From the NCBI GenBank assembly GCA_018064545.1, contig JAGHUY010000095.1, positions 1-7,268 on the forward strand: 7,268 nt of DNA. The letters run 5' to 3'. Origin of the DNA: Candidatus Apopatosoma intestinale (GTDB lineage: Bacteria; Bacillota; Clostridia; Oscillospirales; CAG-272). Below, one piece after another: positions 6,342-7,268 of this stretch (its first letter is position 1; the number at the start of each line of letters is the position of its first letter). The notes beneath the pieces are model-generated. The model had not been told where the DNA came from. It ran no database searches and saw only the letters and a program-made list of their open reading frames with translations. Both the position numbers and the translations under genes were made by a program.

Positions 6342-7205
6342 TTAGTCCTCCTTATGAAAACTCTGATAGATGTATTCTTTGAAACTCTTATCGCCCGTCT
6401 CGTCGGAACCGACCAAATCGTGGGAAAGCGTCCACTTGGAGAACAGGATGATGTCGTGTTTGCCGGCCTTTTTGATCTTCGGCAGATTGGCAAGGACCGA
6501 GAAAAGCCACGTGGGCGCATACTTGATGACGGTGGGTTTTCCGGCGGCGTCAAAGCACAGTTTCGCCATTTCTTCGTAGGTATAGGTCTCTTTGCCGCCC
6601 ACGTTGAACGTCACGTTGGTATCTCCGATATGATCCACGATAAACTTGGCAAAGTCGGAGCAGTCCACGACGTTGGCCTTGACGGTGCCGTGGCCTTTGA
6701 GAAGTTGCATTTCGCCTTTTTCCACATAAGGACGGAAGACGTGAACGATGTCATAGAAATACCCGGTCGGACGGTGAATGACGTAGGGCATGCCGCTCTT
6801 TTTCAGTTCTTCTTCAAACAGATACTTGGCGTGAAGCATCGGCACCTTTTCCGCACCCGGCTCGTCGCAGGAGATCACGGAAATGTACACGAATTTGGGC
6901 GCGTTTGCTTTCTGCGCTTCATGAAGCAGATTCAGGTTGCCCTGATAGTCGATATCGTAGGCGGTAAAGCGCGTGGATGCTCCGGTCAGACCCATCGTGG
7001 TGATGACGGCGTCAGCCCCGTCGCAAAGGCCGGAAAGCGTCTCCGGCTTGGTCGCGTCAATGGGAGCAAAGGTATATTTTCCCTTGATCTCCGCGACGTC
7101 TCCCTCTTTGATATCCGCCGCCACGACCTCGTGTCCGGCTTCGATCAAAGCTCTCAGAATGTCAGTGCCCAGATGTCCGAAAGCACCGGCGAGTACAATC
7201 TTCAT
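6342..7205 (-). CDS. Atypical SDR-family NAD(P)-dependent reductase/epimerase (NmrA / vinyl-reductase-like)
   Basis: This 287-residue protein has an N-terminal Rossmann fold with the dinucleotide loop GAFGHLG (7-13). Asp31 at the end of strand 2 favours NAD(H) over NADP(H). Further SDR landmarks are DAVITTMG (65-72), the VYISVIS strand (106-112), LHAKYLFEEELKKSG (124-138), the HRPTGYF strand (144-150), and a C-terminal substrate lobe with NVGGKETYTYEEMA (201-214). The classical Tyr-x-x-x-Lys is incomplete: Lys127 is present but Met123 occupies the Tyr position. This is typical of atypical SDRs such as NmrA-like, isoflavone-reductase-like and divinyl-chlorophyllide-reductase-like proteins. A hydrophobic stretch at 231-241 may touch membrane. 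It is the first gene of the four-gene unit, with a strong AAGGAGG seven bases before the ATG. The substrate is unknown; a role in reducing or modifying the substrate of its membrane neighbours is inferred. Confidence 0.92.
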   Translation of the reverse strand: MKIVLAGAFGHLGTDILRALIEAGHEVVAADIKEGDVAEIKGKYTFAPIDATKPETLSGLCDGADAVITTMGLTGASTRFTAYDIDYQGNLNLLHEAQKANAPKFVYISVISCDEPGAEKVPMLHAKYLFEEELKKSGMPYVIHRPTGYFYDIVHVFRPYVEKGEMQLLKGHGTVKANVVDCSDFAKFIVDHIGDTNVTFNVGGKETYTYEEMAKLCFDAAGKPTVIKYAPTWLFSVLANLPKIKKAGKHDIILFSKWTLSHDLVGSDETGDKSFKEYIYQSFHKED

Positions 7206-7268
7206 AACAGTTCCTCCTTAAAAAGTAGAATGACAAACGGTTTCGCTTGCTATCCTTATTATTATTAT
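7206..7268 (-). promoter_or_regulatory. Leader of the four-gene unit (ribosome binding site; promoter only partly in view)
   Basis: The 63 bases before the SDR gene hold a strong AAGGAGG (7213-7219) that fixes the start codon. An AT-only run of ATA/TAA repeats at the window edge (7256-7268) could contain a -10 box such as TAATAA. Its -35 box would lie beyond the window, so a promoter cannot be confirmed. No terminator hairpin is visible, so transcription might also enter from an upstream gene. Confidence 0.4.

Noticed and set aside
7223..7254. Possible operator or hairpin around AAACCGTTT upstream of the SDR gene
   Set aside because: The symmetry is short, has a one-base centre and cannot form a stable hairpin, and no known operator matches.
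7256..7268. TTA/TAT trinucleotide run at the window edge
   Set aside because: It is only about four units long and cut by the window end, so it is too short to call a microsatellite. It may simply be an AT-rich promoter region.

Overview
The window looks like chromosomal DNA of a low-to-mid GC Gram-positive anaerobe, most likely an uncultured gut-type clostridium (Bacillota, Clostridia). The grounds are near-consensus SigA promoters, strong AGGAGG-type ribosome binding sites, a lysine (L-box) riboswitch with an intrinsic terminator, and tight gene spacing. The lineage is inferred from these features, not from a database match. All seven credible genes lie on the minus strand, so transcription runs from high to low coordinates.

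Three transcription units follow one another. Unit 1 (7205 down to 4261) holds four tightly packed genes: an atypical short-chain dehydrogenase/reductase related to NmrA and vinyl-reductase-like proteins; a DUF1295 / steroid 5-alpha-reductase-like membrane protein; a six-helix membrane protein of unknown family; and a soluble protein whose central region resembles ferredoxin-dependent bilin reductases. The unit ends at a strong symmetric hairpin at 4229-4258. Unit 2 starts at a near-perfect promoter (4190-4218) and carries a calcineurin-like metallophosphoesterase followed by a cytoplasmic family 3 beta-glucosidase. Unit 3 starts at a consensus promoter (1105-1133), passes through a complete lysine riboswitch and its terminator, and enters the first 273 codons of an NhaC-superfamily transporter that runs off the left edge.

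Unit 3 is the best-understood part: a lysine-sensing leader controlling a predicted sodium-coupled lysine importer. Unit 2 probably salvages intracellular beta-glucosides, with an attached phosphoesterase of unknown substrate. Unit 1 is the most novel part. Three of its proteins resemble unrelated families that each include carbon-carbon double-bond reductases, and two recall tetrapyrrole-metabolism families, so a reductive pathway on a hydrophobic unsaturated substrate is a reasonable but unproven hypothesis. No mobile element, CRISPR array, tRNA or rRNA was seen. Long plus-strand open frames across the glucosidase and phosphoesterase genes are antisense shadows.
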